Shown in pieces: positions 8,062 to 17,398 of a DNA stretch of 51,997 nucleotides. The translations under genes and the position numbers were made by a program. The stretch is taken from NCBI GenBank assembly GCA_017517135.1, contig JAFXAK010000001.1, positions 1 through 51,997 on the forward strand, in the 5' to 3' direction. This DNA is from Clostridia bacterium. GTDB lineage: Bacteria > Bacillota > Clostridia > Oscillospirales > Acutalibacteraceae. A model generated the notes under the pieces. That model saw only the letters and a list, made by a program, of their open reading frames with translations, searched no databases and was not told where the DNA came from. Within the stretch, counting starts at the first letter, position 1, and each line of letters begins with the position of its first letter.

Positions 8062-10521
8062 ATGGCTGATAACGAAAAAAATCCTGTAACCGGTGAGGAT
8101 TTTTCAAAGACCTCAGGCGAAAGTGCCGAGGATATCCTTGCCGAAATATTGGGTGCAGACGGCACCTTCAACAGCGAATTCAACGGGCTTTTTGAAAGAT
8201 ATCTCGGAGTTAATTCCGTAGGACAGGCTCCCGTTGCTCCTCCCGTCTTCACTCCTGCCGTTCCGGTGTCTTCAAATGCAAATACCGATTATACAAAGCA
8301 GATAGGACAGAGAGTGGAGTATGAGTCTCCCGAGTATGTTTCTCAGCAGCACAAAAGCAATCAGTTTGATATTGAAGAAAAACTCCCCGTAAATGTACGG
8401 GAGGTATATTCTTCTACTGCTTCTCAGGCTCAGAAGCCTGAATTTACAGCACAGGGAACTGTCAGATATCCCGTAATGGGCGTTGGCGAAGCAGAAGAAA
8501 GAGTAGTATATGATGCGGACTGGGAAGAAAAGGCAAAGAAAGAAGCTGCCCGACTTGAGAGAGTCCGTCAGGATAATATGCTCAGAGGCGATTCTGCATG
8601 GGCGCGTTCCTTTGTTTCAGGCGGTATTCCTATGGCTAACCGTGTTCCGAATGCAGTAAAACGCCCTGCGGTCAATCCCGCATTTATTGATCCTCTGTCT
8701 GAGGACACTTCAGGAAATATCAGCTTTGCTCAGCGCAGTGCCGAAATTCAGGAAAAGAAGGAAAAAAAATCTTTTTTTCAGGAGGGTTTTTCCGCAACAC
8801 AGGTAAAAAATAATGTCGCAGACGGAAAAACCGAAGAATATTTCAGCGGCAAAGAAAAAGAAGAGAAAGACAGCGCACACGAAAAAGAGGTAAACGAAAA
8901 GCTTGTTGATGCCCTGACATCATCCTTTGGCACTCAGGTGTCCTACCGTGAGCGCTTTTCTCAGGATAAGGCTACAGAAAATAATGAACAAAAGGAAGAG
9001 ACTGATAAATTGATTGGTAAGCACCCCGAAAGAAAATCCGATGAACTGAGAGAAAAAAACACACATAACTCATCATATGATGTTGACGGTGTTAAAGTAA
9101 CTCAGAATGAAATTGATGATCTCGCACGGCTTGCCGATTCGGGTTTTTCGGATTTCAGCTCGGAAATTGCACCCGAGACGGATGCTTTTGACGATTTTTC
9201 TGCCGAAACGGATGCTTTTGACGGTTTAACTCGGAAAAGAGAAGCACGAAAGCCGTCAGCAGAAAATAAAGAGCATAAGGTAAAAAAGAGCTTTTCACAG
9301 AGAATGAAATTTATGTTGAAAACCCGTTTCTCAAAAGAGGCTCTGAGCCGTTTTGCATATAATAATTTCCCCAATAAGGACGATTCCGCGGGAGAAAAAA
9401 TCCGTAAGATAATAAGAGACATTGCGTTCGTTGCACTTGTCTGCGGTATAGTTTATCTGATTATATACGGCTGCAATTACCTTGAGAGAAGAATACTCAA
9501 TGACCGTTTCCAGACAATTGTTGACGAATATGAAACAATAGAGGATGCTCAGCTTGAGGATGCATGGGCTGATATAAAGGTCAATTATCCCGATGTCAGC
9601 TTCCCCGAGGGAATGAACATCAAATTTGCATCCCTATATGCAATAAATCAGGATGTTGTCGGCTGGCTGACAATTCCCGGAACCAACATTTCAACGGTAT
9701 TACTGCAGGGAAATGTTGAAGACTATTATCTCTACAAGGATATTTATAAGCAATACAGCCGTTACGGCAGTCCGTATGTTGATGTCAAAGCAAAAATGGG
9801 CAAGGAGGGACTGAGTAAAAATACAATAATTTACGGTCACAACACCCATGACGGTCTTATGTTCCATCAGCTGACAAATTATATGACCGTAGAGGGCTAT
9901 AAGAATGCACCCGTTGTAACTCTTGAAACCTTCTATGAAACAACAAAATGGAAAATTTTTGCAGTAATGCTCACAAACTCAACTCCCGATGCAGATAACG
10001 GCTTTGTGTTCCGTTACCTTTACACCGATTTCAATTCCGAATCGGCATTTATGGCAAAAATCAACGAAATTTATGACCGCTCTATGATTCACACAGGTGT
10101 GGATGTTCAAAGAGGAGACAAAATTTTAACTCTCTATACCTGCTATCAGAATATCTTTTCAGGCGGAAGACTTGCAGTTTTTGCCCGTCAGGTAAGAGAA
10201 GGAGAATCGGAAGAGGTTGATTTGTCAAAGGTTTATTATGATTCCACGGCAAGATTTCCGCAGGCTTATTATGACAAGAAGGGACTTACAAATCCTTATC
10301 ATTCGTCTTCTTCATCCGTCGAGGAAACAACACTTTCTCAGATAATTGAAGATATAGAAACAACCTTGCAGGATAACGAGACCACACAGAGTGCTTTGGA
10401 GGATAATGAGACTATCGCAGGCGCTGAAGAGACATCTGCAAGTGAAGGTGAAACAATCGTAACAGATGAACAAACCACCAATACGGGAGAAACACAAGAA
10501 GATATACAGGTTGTTGGATAA
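8062..10521 (+). CDS. Class B sortase with a very long cytoplasmic N-terminus and an acidic tail
   Basis: Second sortase of the operon, 23 bases after the first. Residues 1-450 are hydrophilic, charged and low in predicted order, with Lys/Glu-rich blocks and a near-repeat around 372-392 (ETDAFDDFSA / ETDAFDGLTR). A single membrane helix lies near 454-472. The sortase domain follows: VGWLTIPGTNISTVLL, His in IIYGHNT (H593), Cys in TLYTCYQN (C694), Arg in GGRLAVFARQ. The last 70 residues are Ser/Thr/Glu-rich and lack a membrane segment. A 450-residue intracellular part is far outside the normal class B size and suggests an internal partner or scaffold role; this is inference. The ATG has an AAGGAGAG site nine bases upstream. 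Confidence 0.9.
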   Translation: MADNEKNPVTGEDFSKTSGESAEDILAEILGADGTFNSEFNGLFERYLGVNSVGQAPVAPPVFTPAVPVSSNANTDYTKQIGQRVEYESPEYVSQQHKSNQFDIEEKLPVNVREVYSSTASQAQKPEFTAQGTVRYPVMGVGEAEERVVYDADWEEKAKKEAARLERVRQDNMLRGDSAWARSFVSGGIPMANRVPNAVKRPAVNPAFIDPLSEDTSGNISFAQRSAEIQEKKEKKSFFQEGFSATQVKNNVADGKTEEYFSGKEKEEKDSAHEKEVNEKLVDALTSSFGTQVSYRERFSQDKATENNEQKEETDKLIGKHPERKSDELREKNTHNSSYDVDGVKVTQNEIDDLARLADSGFSDFSSEIAPETDAFDDFSAETDAFDGLTRKREARKPSAENKEHKVKKSFSQRMKFMLKTRFSKEALSRFAYNNFPNKDDSAGEKIRKIIRDIAFVALVCGIVYLIIYGCNYLERRILNDRFQTIVDEYETIEDAQLEDAWADIKVNYPDVSFPEGMNIKFASLYAINQDVVGWLTIPGTNISTVLLQGNVEDYYLYKDIYKQYSRYGSPYVDVKAKMGKEGLSKNTIIYGHNTHDGLMFHQLTNYMTVEGYKNAPVVTLETFYETTKWKIFAVMLTNSTPDADNGFVFRYLYTDFNSESAFMAKINEIYDRSMIHTGVDVQRGDKILTLYTCYQNIFSGGRLAVFARQVREGESEEVDLSKVYYDSTARFPQAYYDKKGLTNPYHSSSSSVEETTLSQIIEDIETTLQDNETTQSALEDNETIAGAEETSASEGETIVTDEQTTNTGETQEDIQVVG

Positions 10522-10523
10522 TT

Positions 10524-11717
10524 ATGAAAATAAAAGTATTTATTATCGGTTCCGAGCCGTCAGGGGCTGTGTTCTCGCTTGAAGAACAGGTGAGATATAT
10601 TTTCGGCAATTTCCTTGCCGAAAACGGCGGAATAGAAAAATTCGCAGCGGTCAGGGATGCAATTAACTCAATATCACAGGCTTTTGCTGATTCTCAGACT
10701 GTAATTTTTCTTGTTGCCGATGATATTTTCGGCTACACAAAGCTAACAATATCAAAGGCCTTCGGATTTGATATGAAGGTTGAGCAGAATATTCTTGAAA
10801 ATGCTCTGCAGACCTGTAACGGCAAAAATTCATCAGACGAGGAATTTGCACTCTGCCACGCAGGAATCCCTCAGGGAGCAAGAGCTTTTGTGCTTGAAGA
10901 CGGCTTATATGCGGGCTTTGCGGCTGTAAGCGGTGAGCAGACAGTTATCTTTCTGCCTGCGGAAAGCGAAAGAACACAGGTTCTGTTCTCTATGCAGGTA
11001 ATCCCCTTTATCAATGCAAAATATCATATAAATGCGGATATGGACGGTCTTAAAAGGCTTCGCACAAAATATCTTGCGGATATCTGCAAAAAAACAGATA
11101 AGACAATTGCAGTTTCCTGTACAAATACGGCTTCGTTCCTTATGGACTATATGGCATATTCCCCCGAGCTGCAGCGGCACATAAAGCTTTCTCCGAGAGC
11201 TGAGAAAAGAGGCTCGCTGCCCCCATCGGACTATGTTGTAAATCTCTCAATAACGGCAGCCGAGCTTATGGGCACACCGTACGGTGTTGCTATGTCAAAC
11301 GCTTTTTATAACGGTGACGATGCCGCAGGCGAAAAGGTTGTTTATATGGCTGTGACAAATGATGCACAGACGGTTGTAAGAGAAATTCACTCTCTGAACA
11401 ACGAAGAAATCCCCGCTTTTCTTGAGAGATGCTGTGCGGATTTATGTGTGTTTGTTGCGGGCATAATTGAAAAGGATGCAGGGCTTGTACCCGAAGAAAA
11501 GGTGCCTGAAAAATCCTCAAAAAAAGCCAAGGGACTTATAGCCGCTCTGGTTTGTGCTATTGTTTTGCTTGCAGCGTTTTGCGGATATTATTTCCACGCT
11601 AACGGATATACTCTGAATGATTGGTTCAACACATATATCGGACAGTTTTTGAGTACGGAATATGAAGAGACCGACGAACAGCCGGAGAGCATTCCCGAAC
11701 AGGAGGATAATACATAA
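10524..11717 (+). CDS. Degenerate CinA-like protein with a C-terminal membrane helix
   Basis: Not a standard family by eye, but the domain order resembles CinA (competence/damage-inducible, MoCF plus PncC-like). Residues 1-163 parallel the MoCF part: VIFLVADDIFGYTKLTISKA where CinA has the GGxGPTxDD loop, and PQGARAFVLEDGLYAGF near 116-132 followed by TVIFLPAESE. Residues 192-315 parallel the amidohydrolase part: KTIAVSCTNTASFLMDYM, YGVAMSNAFYNGDDAAG, KVVYMAV. The key Gly/Asp and catalytic residues are mostly changed, so enzyme activity is doubtful. A helix at about 338-356 and an acidic extracellular or cytoplasmic tail finish the protein. It starts two bases after the sortase stop and abuts the next gene with no gap. 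The family call is inference from motif spacing. Confidence 0.5.
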   Translation: MKIKVFIIGSEPSGAVFSLEEQVRYIFGNFLAENGGIEKFAAVRDAINSISQAFADSQTVIFLVADDIFGYTKLTISKAFGFDMKVEQNILENALQTCNGKNSSDEEFALCHAGIPQGARAFVLEDGLYAGFAAVSGEQTVIFLPAESERTQVLFSMQVIPFINAKYHINADMDGLKRLRTKYLADICKKTDKTIAVSCTNTASFLMDYMAYSPELQRHIKLSPRAEKRGSLPPSDYVVNLSITAAELMGTPYGVAMSNAFYNGDDAAGEKVVYMAVTNDAQTVVREIHSLNNEEIPAFLERCCADLCVFVAGIIEKDAGLVPEEKVPEKSSKKAKGLIAALVCAIVLLAAFCGYYFHANGYTLNDWFNTYIGQFLSTEYEETDEQPESIPEQEDNT

Positions 11718-13091
11718 TTGAACTCGGAAAATTGTGTGAGAAAATCAAGGCTTATCAATAAAATATATATGCTCGCTATCGCCGTGCTTATACTGATTCC
11801 GCTTTTCTGCCTTCAGTCAAGTGCATCAACTGCCTATCTTCTCGGAGATATTGATACGGACGGCACCATATCCTCTGCCGATGCCCGTCTTGCGTTGAGA
11901 TATGCCGTGAAGCTTGATGAATACAACAAAAATCAGAAGCTTCTTGCAGATGCAAACAAGGACGGAGAGATTACCTCTGCGGATGCGCGGGTTATTCTGC
12001 GTGTTGCCGTAAAGCTTGATGATTTGTCGGGTGAGAGCGTTGTTTTCGGCTCTGATGACGAGGAAATTGATGCAGATGAATGGTTTGAAGAAGTTCCCGA
12101 TATCTTTGAAAAGGTCATTCCCGAAGCTCCCGAAATAGAGGCCGAAGAAGACACCTTTACCTTTACTGTATACGGCTACGGACACGGAGTGGGCCTGAGT
12201 CAGTACGGTGCGGTAGCTTTAGCTGAGGGCGGCTTGAAATACACCGATATCCTTGCCTATTACTATACGGGAACAAGTGTTATTTTCGGTGAGGAATACC
12301 CCGAAACCACATATTATGTTTCGGGTGAGGTTAAAACAGACGAGCTTGTTGCAAGAATAGTTGCTCAGGAAATAGGCGGTATAACAAAAAATGCCGATGC
12401 TCTCAAGGCTCAGGCAGTTGCCGTTTTCACTCTGCTTAAATATCATAATTTCAATGTAAACCGTGCCTGGGATGTCGGTTATGCCGTTTCAAGCTACGAT
12501 AAATGCAGCAAGCATCTTAAAAAAGCGGTAAGCGAGGTTGTCGGTCAGTATGTTGCATTGACCGAAGATAAGGACAAAAAGCCGATACAGGCATCCTACA
12601 GCGCAATGGCGGCAGGAATGAGTGCATCGGAAAAGGATATCTGGGGCGGTAATCATTCATATTTGGTTGCGGTTGAAAGCCCCTTTGAAATGCGACTGAG
12701 TAACTTCATATCAACAGTAACACTCACAAGCGAGGAGCTTAAAGAGCTGATTTATGCATATAATGAAGATATAGTTTTGTCTGAAAATCCCGAAGAATGG
12801 CTGGAAATTCTCTCGCATACCGAAAGCATTGATGAAAACAGGGGATATGTAACATCAATAAGAGTAGGCGATACGACCTTGAAGGGCTATTCGCAGTTTG
12901 TTTCGGGAATTATGGCGGGAAAGCTTAAATCCTCGTGCTTCACCGTTGTATATACACCTATAGAAGAAAAAGATAAAGATAAAGATAAAGAAGCTGCTGA
13001 CAAGGAGCAGATAAACAAAAAAGTCTCCGACAGAAAATCGGTAGAGGCGAAAACAGCGCAGACTCTTCAGGATGGAGAAGAAAATGGATAA
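11718..13091 (+). CDS. Dockerin and SpoIID/LytB-like secreted protein with permuted motif order
   Basis: Secreted or anchored wall protein. Signal/anchor helix at residues 16-37. Type I dockerin at 40-103, with two calcium-loop repeats ([21 protein letters not shown] and [20 protein letters not shown], each shortened here to its core). A SpoIID-like lytic transglycosylase region follows: [13 protein letters not shown] at 153-165, then [12 protein letters not shown] with the likely catalytic Glu at 218, [13 protein letters not shown] at 228-240, and [15 protein letters not shown] at 308-322. In ordinary SpoIID proteins the GHGVGMSQ motif comes last; here it comes first. The start is TTG at the base after the preceding stop. 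It overlaps folE by eight bases. The C-terminus is Lys/Asp-rich. Dockerins normally bind cohesins; no cohesin gene is in the window. Confidence 0.85.
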   Translation: MNSENCVRKSRLINKIYMLAIAVLILIPLFCLQSSASTAYLLGDIDTDGTISSADARLALRYAVKLDEYNKNQKLLADANKDGEITSADARVILRVAVKLDDLSGESVVFGSDDEEIDADEWFEEVPDIFEKVIPEAPEIEAEEDTFTFTVYGYGHGVGLSQYGAVALAEGGLKYTDILAYYYTGTSVIFGEEYPETTYYVSGEVKTDELVARIVAQEIGGITKNADALKAQAVAVFTLLKYHNFNVNRAWDVGYAVSSYDKCSKHLKKAVSEVVGQYVALTEDKDKKPIQASYSAMAAGMSASEKDIWGGNHSYLVAVESPFEMRLSNFISTVTLTSEELKELIYAYNEDIVLSENPEEWLEILSHTESIDENRGYVTSIRVGDTTLKGYSQFVSGIMAGKLKSSCFTVVYTPIEEKDKDKDKEAADKEQINKKVSDRKSVEAKTAQTLQDGEENG

Positions 13092-13641
13092 AGAAAGAAT
13101 TGAAAAAGCAGTCAGAGAAATTCTGATTGCAATAGGTGAGGACCCCGACAGAGAGGGACTTACAGAAACACCGCACAGGGTTGCAAATATGTATGCCGAG
13201 GTTTTCGGCGGACTCGAAAAAAATCCCGAGGAATTTCTCAAGATATTTTCCGAGGAGGAAAACGATGAGATGGTTGTTGTAAGGGATATTCCGCTGTATT
13301 CTATGTGTGAGCATCATCTGCTGCCCTTTGTAGGTAAGGCACATATAGTATATATTCCCGGGGACGGTAAGGTTATAGGACTTTCAAAGCTTGCAAGAAT
13401 TGTTGATAATTTTGCACGCCGTCCGCAGATACAGGAGAGACTTACTTCGCAGATTGCGGATTTTCTGTCTATGCATCTTAATCCCAAGGGTGTTGCCGTT
13501 GTTATAGAAGCAGAGCATCTGTGTATGACAATGCGTGGAATAAGAGCCGCAGGTGCAAAAACAAAAACATCTGCTCTCAGAGGAATAATGCGAAGCGATG
13601 CAAGAACAAGAGCCGAGGCTTTAGCACTTATAAATGAATAA
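13084..13641 (+). CDS. folE: GTP cyclohydrolase I (FolE)
   Basis: Converts GTP to 7,8-dihydroneopterin triphosphate, the first step of tetrahydrofolate synthesis. Motifs: [20 protein letters not shown] with zinc ligands Cys and His, [23 protein letters not shown], and [15 protein letters not shown] with the third zinc-site Cys. About 185 aa, normal. An ATG at 13072 would add four residues, but GGAG at 13075-13078 is well placed for the ATG at 13084, so that start is preferred. The start lies inside the end of the dockerin protein gene, so translation is probably coupled. No other folate gene is nearby, so its place at the end of a surface-protein operon is odd. Confidence 0.95.
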   Translation: MDKERIEKAVREILIAIGEDPDREGLTETPHRVANMYAEVFGGLEKNPEEFLKIFSEEENDEMVVVRDIPLYSMCEHHLLPFVGKAHIVYIPGDGKVIGLSKLARIVDNFARRPQIQERLTSQIADFLSMHLNPKGVAVVIEAEHLCMTMRGIRAAGAKTKTSALRGIMRSDARTRAEALALINE

Positions 13642-13644
13642 AAA

Positions 13645-13697
13645 AAGACCGTATTAAAAGGTATGAAGCCTTATAATACGGTCTTAATTATTGTTTT
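13645..13697. terminator. Bidirectional terminator between folE and murD
   Basis: A 12-bp perfect stem (AAGACCGTATTA at 13645-13656 with TAATACGGTCTT at 13674-13685), extended inside by AAGG/CCTT, with an A tract before it and T-rich sequence after it. It serves both converging genes. Confidence 0.8.
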
Positions 13698-15044
13698 TTA
13701 CAGCTCATTCACTAATTTTTTGAAATGCTCTCCGCGTTCCTCGAAGCAGGAATACTGATCAAAGGAGCTTGTGGTGGGTGAGAGGAGAATAACATCTCCG
13801 TGTTCGGCAATTTTTACTGCCTCGTTCAGAGCTTCATCGAGTGTATTTACAAGTATACCCGTGCCGTCTGTAAGCTCTTTTACAAGACGCTCACCGCACG
13901 CACCGAAAGCAATAACCTGTTTTACATTGCCGAGATAAGCTTTAAGAGGCTCAAAGGAAAGTCCTTTTTCAAAGCCGCCCGCAAGAAGTATCGTGGGAGA
14001 AGAAAAGGCCTTGAGAGCAATAATTGTTGCATCAACATTAGTTCCCTTTGAGTCGTTGTAAAACTTTACGCCGTTTATTTCTCTCACATATTCAATACGG
14101 TGCTCAACACCCCTGAATTCTTCAACGGCTGCCTGAATTATGTCAGTTGACATACCGAGCTGCTTTGCGGCTGAAACGGCTACCAATACATTCTGCACAT
14201 TGTGTCTGCCCACTACCTTTATTGAGTTTACGGGGAACAGCGCCTTGCCGTTTTCGTAAACGAAGCTCTCATCTGCAAAAAAGTCTGCATTTTTGTCTTC
14301 AAGGGAATATGTGACCTGTCTGCAGGGAACGGGTAAGAGAGAGGTGTATTCCTTTATTTTTTCATCGTCCGTGTTATAAAGAAAAACTCCGTTTTCGGGC
14401 ATATTTTCATAAACACGCATTTTTGAACGGTAGTATGCATCCTCGCTTCCCATAAAATCAATATGGTCGGGGGAGAGGTTTATTATTACCGCAATTTCGG
14501 GACTGAAATTTATAATGTCAAGCAGCTGAAAATTTGAAATTTCAAGAACAATATAATGTCCCTCTTCTTCGAGCAGATTGTTTTCGAGTACTGTTTCACA
14601 CAGAGCAATGCCGATATTGCCCGAAAGATGTGTCTTGTCGGGGTAGGCTTTTTTTAGTACCTCATGCATAAGAGTGGTAGTGGTGGTTTTTCCGTTTGAA
14701 CCTGTTATTGCAATGAAATGCTGTTTCTTTGCCACTTCAAAAGCAAGCTCAATTTCCGTTGTTACGGGTATTCCTCTTTCCCTCAAACGCTTTACAAACC
14801 ACAGTCTGCCGTTTATTCCGGGATTTTTGATAACCTTATAGTAGTCTTCTTCAAAAATCTCTTTTTCCTGACCTGTTACCCTGACACCCATTTCGCAAAG
14901 CCACAGATAATCCTCTATTTGCTCCTTGGGCTTTGCTTCGGAAAGGGTGATAACGGCACCTAACTTCAGTAAAAGCTTTATTGCCGCCTTGCCGCTTCTG
15001 GCATATCCCAAAACAAGCACCTTTTTGCCGTAATATGCGTTCAT
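13698..15044 (-). CDS. murD: UDP-N-acetylmuramoyl-L-alanine:D-glutamate ligase (MurD)
   Basis: Adds D-glutamate to the peptidoglycan precursor in the cytoplasm. N-terminal nucleotide-sugar fold with VLVLGYARSGKAAIKLL (residues 9-25); central ATPase with the P-loop ITGSNGKTTTTTL near 113-125; INLSPDHIDFMGS near 197; C-terminal domain with VEHRIEYVREINGVKFYNDSKGTN (split here only by length) and LLAGGFEKG. 448 aa, normal for the family. It stands alone: its own promoter precedes it and a terminator follows. Ribosome site AGGAGA is seven bases before the ATG. Confidence 0.95.
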   Translation of the reverse strand: MNAYYGKKVLVLGYARSGKAAIKLLLKLGAVITLSEAKPKEQIEDYLWLCEMGVRVTGQEKEIFEEDYYKVIKNPGINGRLWFVKRLRERGIPVTTEIELAFEVAKKQHFIAITGSNGKTTTTTLMHEVLKKAYPDKTHLSGNIGIALCETVLENNLLEEEGHYIVLEISNFQLLDIINFSPEIAVIINLSPDHIDFMGSEDAYYRSKMRVYENMPENGVFLYNTDDEKIKEYTSLLPVPCRQVTYSLEDKNADFFADESFVYENGKALFPVNSIKVVGRHNVQNVLVAVSAAKQLGMSTDIIQAAVEEFRGVEHRIEYVREINGVKFYNDSKGTNVDATIIALKAFSSPTILLAGGFEKGLSFEPLKAYLGNVKQVIAFGACGERLVKELTDGTGILVNTLDEALNEAVKIAEHGDVILLSPTTSSFDQYSCFEERGEHFKKLVNEL

Positions 15045-15094
15045 AAGAAATCTCCTGAAATTTATATATAAAACTATATTAATCCTTGTTATAA

Positions 15095-15122
15095 ATTATA
15101 CTACAACTTAATTAAAAGTCAA
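15095..15122 (-). promoter_or_regulatory. Promoter of murD
   Basis: Minus strand: TTGACT (15117-15122), a 16-base spacer, then TATAAT (15095-15100). It lies about 50 bases upstream of the murD start. Confidence 0.6.
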
Positions 15123-15147
15123 TCAGTCTTAAAATTAAAAACAGGTG

Positions 15148-15176
15148 TCGACAAACTCAATAAAATATGATACAAT
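15148..15176 (+). promoter_or_regulatory. Promoter of the propeller/toroid gene
   Basis: TCGACA (15148-15153), 17 bases, TACAAT (15171-15176). Transcription would begin near 15183, which rules out the ATG at 15167 as start and supports the ATG at 15206. Confidence 0.6.
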
Positions 15177-15205
15177 CTTACCAAATAAAATTACGGGAGA
15201 AGATT

Positions 15206-17380
15206 ATGAAAAAACCAACACTTAATTTCGGTCAGTTCAAGCAGTACGATAAAGTTTTTCTCAATGCCGAGCAGGGTATTGATGTTGAAAATGTTTCATC
15301 TGTTGCTTTTGACGGCGAAACACTCTATATCGCTCAGGCAGACGGACTGCTTGAATATAATCAGGGCAAGGTAAAGAAGCTTTCTGCAAAGGTAAACAAG
15401 CTTTTTTCAAGAAACGACACATTATATGCAGCTTCGGGCAACACACTCAACGAGCTTAAAAACGGCAAGTTAAAGAAGATAGCTCAGTTTGATTCAGCCG
15501 TTCTCGATATTTCGGTTGCTCTTGACGGCTCTTTCTGGCTTGTTACCGAAAAGACCTTATACCGTAAGGACGGTAATGAATTTACAAGTATTGTCGGTGT
15601 GCCCGAGGATATAATCTGCCTTGCAGCATACGATAATTTTGCAAAATACAGGGAAACAGTATATATAGGCTGTGCTGAGGAAGGACTTATGTCAATGAAG
15701 GGCAAGCGCCGTCATTGGGCAGAGCTTGTTCCTGATATAACAGGAGTTCTGAGCACAAAAATAAACTGTATGGCTATTGATTCCCTCGGTCATCTGTGGG
15801 CCGGAAGCGATGAGGGACTTAATATTTATGACGGCAAAAATTATTGGTTCAACGGCAATGATTACTATTGCGTTCCCGACGGTCAGATCAATGATATGTG
15901 CTTTACTGCCGACGGAAAGAAATATTTTGCAACAAATACGGGCATTATCACTCTTATCGAGGGTAAAATTTCCTATTTTTCTTACGGTGTATGGCTTCTG
16001 CACCCCACCGTTACAAAGCTTGCAGTATCTGAAAACGGAACAATGGCAGCTCTAACTCCCGGAGGAATAAGTGTTATTACAGCACAGTATATGACTCTTG
16101 AAGAAAAAGCAAATCATTTTGACGAAATCGCAGATAAATATTATGTGAGAAATGAGGGCTATCAGGTATCGCGTGAGCTTCGCAAATACGGCGATATGGA
16201 TTCAGGCTGGCTTCCCAATTCGGATAATGACGGACTTTTCACAGGTGTTTATTGTGCAAGCCAGTGCTTCCGTTACAAGGTAACAGGTGACGAAAAGGCA
16301 AAAGAAAATGCAAAAAGAGCCGTTGAAGCTATGATAAAGCTTACCGAGGTTACAGGGAAAAAAGGCTTTACCGCAAGAGCAACAAGATATTCTTATGAAG
16401 AAAATTTCGGTACGGGCAACCGTGAGGAATGGCACATCTGTGAAAATAATCCTGACTGCGAATGGCTCGGCGAAACCTCAAGCGACGAAATGACAGGACA
16501 TTATTTTGCCTACGGCATCTATTTCGACCTTGTTGCAGACGAAAATGAAAAGAAGAGAATTGCAGAGGTTGTAAAGACTATCACAGATCATATTCTCGAA
16601 AACAACTTCCACCTCTGTGATGTTGACGGTGTACCCACAACATGGGCAAACTGGGAGCCGGAGCTTCTTAATAATGACGACAGATGGTATTATGAAAGAG
16701 GCACAAACTCACTCGAGATACTTTCTTTCCTTAAAACAACATATCATGTAACGGGTGAAGAGAAGTATAACGAGGTTTTCGATATGCTCATAAAGAAGCA
16801 CCATTATGCAATGAACTGTATGCAGTATAAGTGTGAAGACGGTCATGTTGCTCACATTGACGACCAGCTTGACTTTGTAAATATCTATCCCCTGATTGTA
16901 TACACAGAGAATGAAGCTCAGAAAGAAATCTTCAAAATGGGACTTACCCACCATTGGGAATATGAAAGAGTTGAGCGTTCTCCCTTCTTCAATATCGTAT
17001 ACGGTGCACTTACAAACAACTACTGCGATATAGAAAATGCCGCAAAATCTCTCTCGGAAATGAATCTCGACCTCGTAAGATGGCCCGTATTCAACAGCCA
17101 CAGAAAGGATATTATATGGGACGATGAGCAGGAAGCAATGGGTATCCCCGCACAGCTCAAATACCCCCTCGAATATTCCGCAAGAGTTCTTGTTCACTAT
17201 GACGGCAATCAGTTCGTATGCGACTCAGGTGCTGAAGAATTTGTTAATATCAATAAAAAGGTAGTTAACCGTACCTCAACACTCCCCGGCACAGGTGCAA
17301 ACGGAATGAGAGCAATGATGCCCTATATCTACCTTCTTCCCTACTGGATGGGCAGATATCACGGTCTTTTAGGTGACTAA
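15206..17380 (+). CDS. Beta-propeller plus alpha/alpha-toroid protein, probable cytoplasmic carbohydrate-active protein
   Basis: Function not known. With the ATG at 15206 (GGGAGA site seven bases upstream) it has 724 residues and no signal peptide. Residues about 20-300 read as propeller blades (repeated short strands such as LYIAQADGLLEY and HLWAGSDEGLNIYDG, the latter like the two-component-regulator propeller). Residues about 310-720 are helix-rich with aromatic/acidic motifs in the style of (alpha/alpha)6 glycoside hydrolases or lyases: SGWLPNSDNDGLFTGVY, GETSSDEMTGHYFAY, WANWEPELLNNDDRWYYERG, PYIYLLPYWMGRYHG. A catalytic role on a sugar is plausible but not shown. Monocistronic: own promoter and terminator. 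Alternatives include a non-catalytic sensor. Confidence 0.55.
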   Translation: MKKPTLNFGQFKQYDKVFLNAEQGIDVENVSSVAFDGETLYIAQADGLLEYNQGKVKKLSAKVNKLFSRNDTLYAASGNTLNELKNGKLKKIAQFDSAVLDISVALDGSFWLVTEKTLYRKDGNEFTSIVGVPEDIICLAAYDNFAKYRETVYIGCAEEGLMSMKGKRRHWAELVPDITGVLSTKINCMAIDSLGHLWAGSDEGLNIYDGKNYWFNGNDYYCVPDGQINDMCFTADGKKYFATNTGIITLIEGKISYFSYGVWLLHPTVTKLAVSENGTMAALTPGGISVITAQYMTLEEKANHFDEIADKYYVRNEGYQVSRELRKYGDMDSGWLPNSDNDGLFTGVYCASQCFRYKVTGDEKAKENAKRAVEAMIKLTEVTGKKGFTARATRYSYEENFGTGNREEWHICENNPDCEWLGETSSDEMTGHYFAYGIYFDLVADENEKKRIAEVVKTITDHILENNFHLCDVDGVPTTWANWEPELLNNDDRWYYERGTNSLEILSFLKTTYHVTGEEKYNEVFDMLIKKHHYAMNCMQYKCEDGHVAHIDDQLDFVNIYPLIVYTENEAQKEIFKMGLTHHWEYERVERSPFFNIVYGALTNNYCDIENAAKSLSEMNLDLVRWPVFNSHRKDIIWDDEQEAMGIPAQLKYPLEYSARVLVHYDGNQFVCDSGAEEFVNINKKVVNRTSTLPGTGANGMRAMMPYIYLLPYWMGRYHGLLGD

Positions 17381-17398
17381 AATCAGATAAAAACCAAC

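Noticed and set aside
15167-15205. Upstream ATG for the propeller/toroid protein
   Set aside because: It lies within the promoter, upstream of the predicted transcription start.
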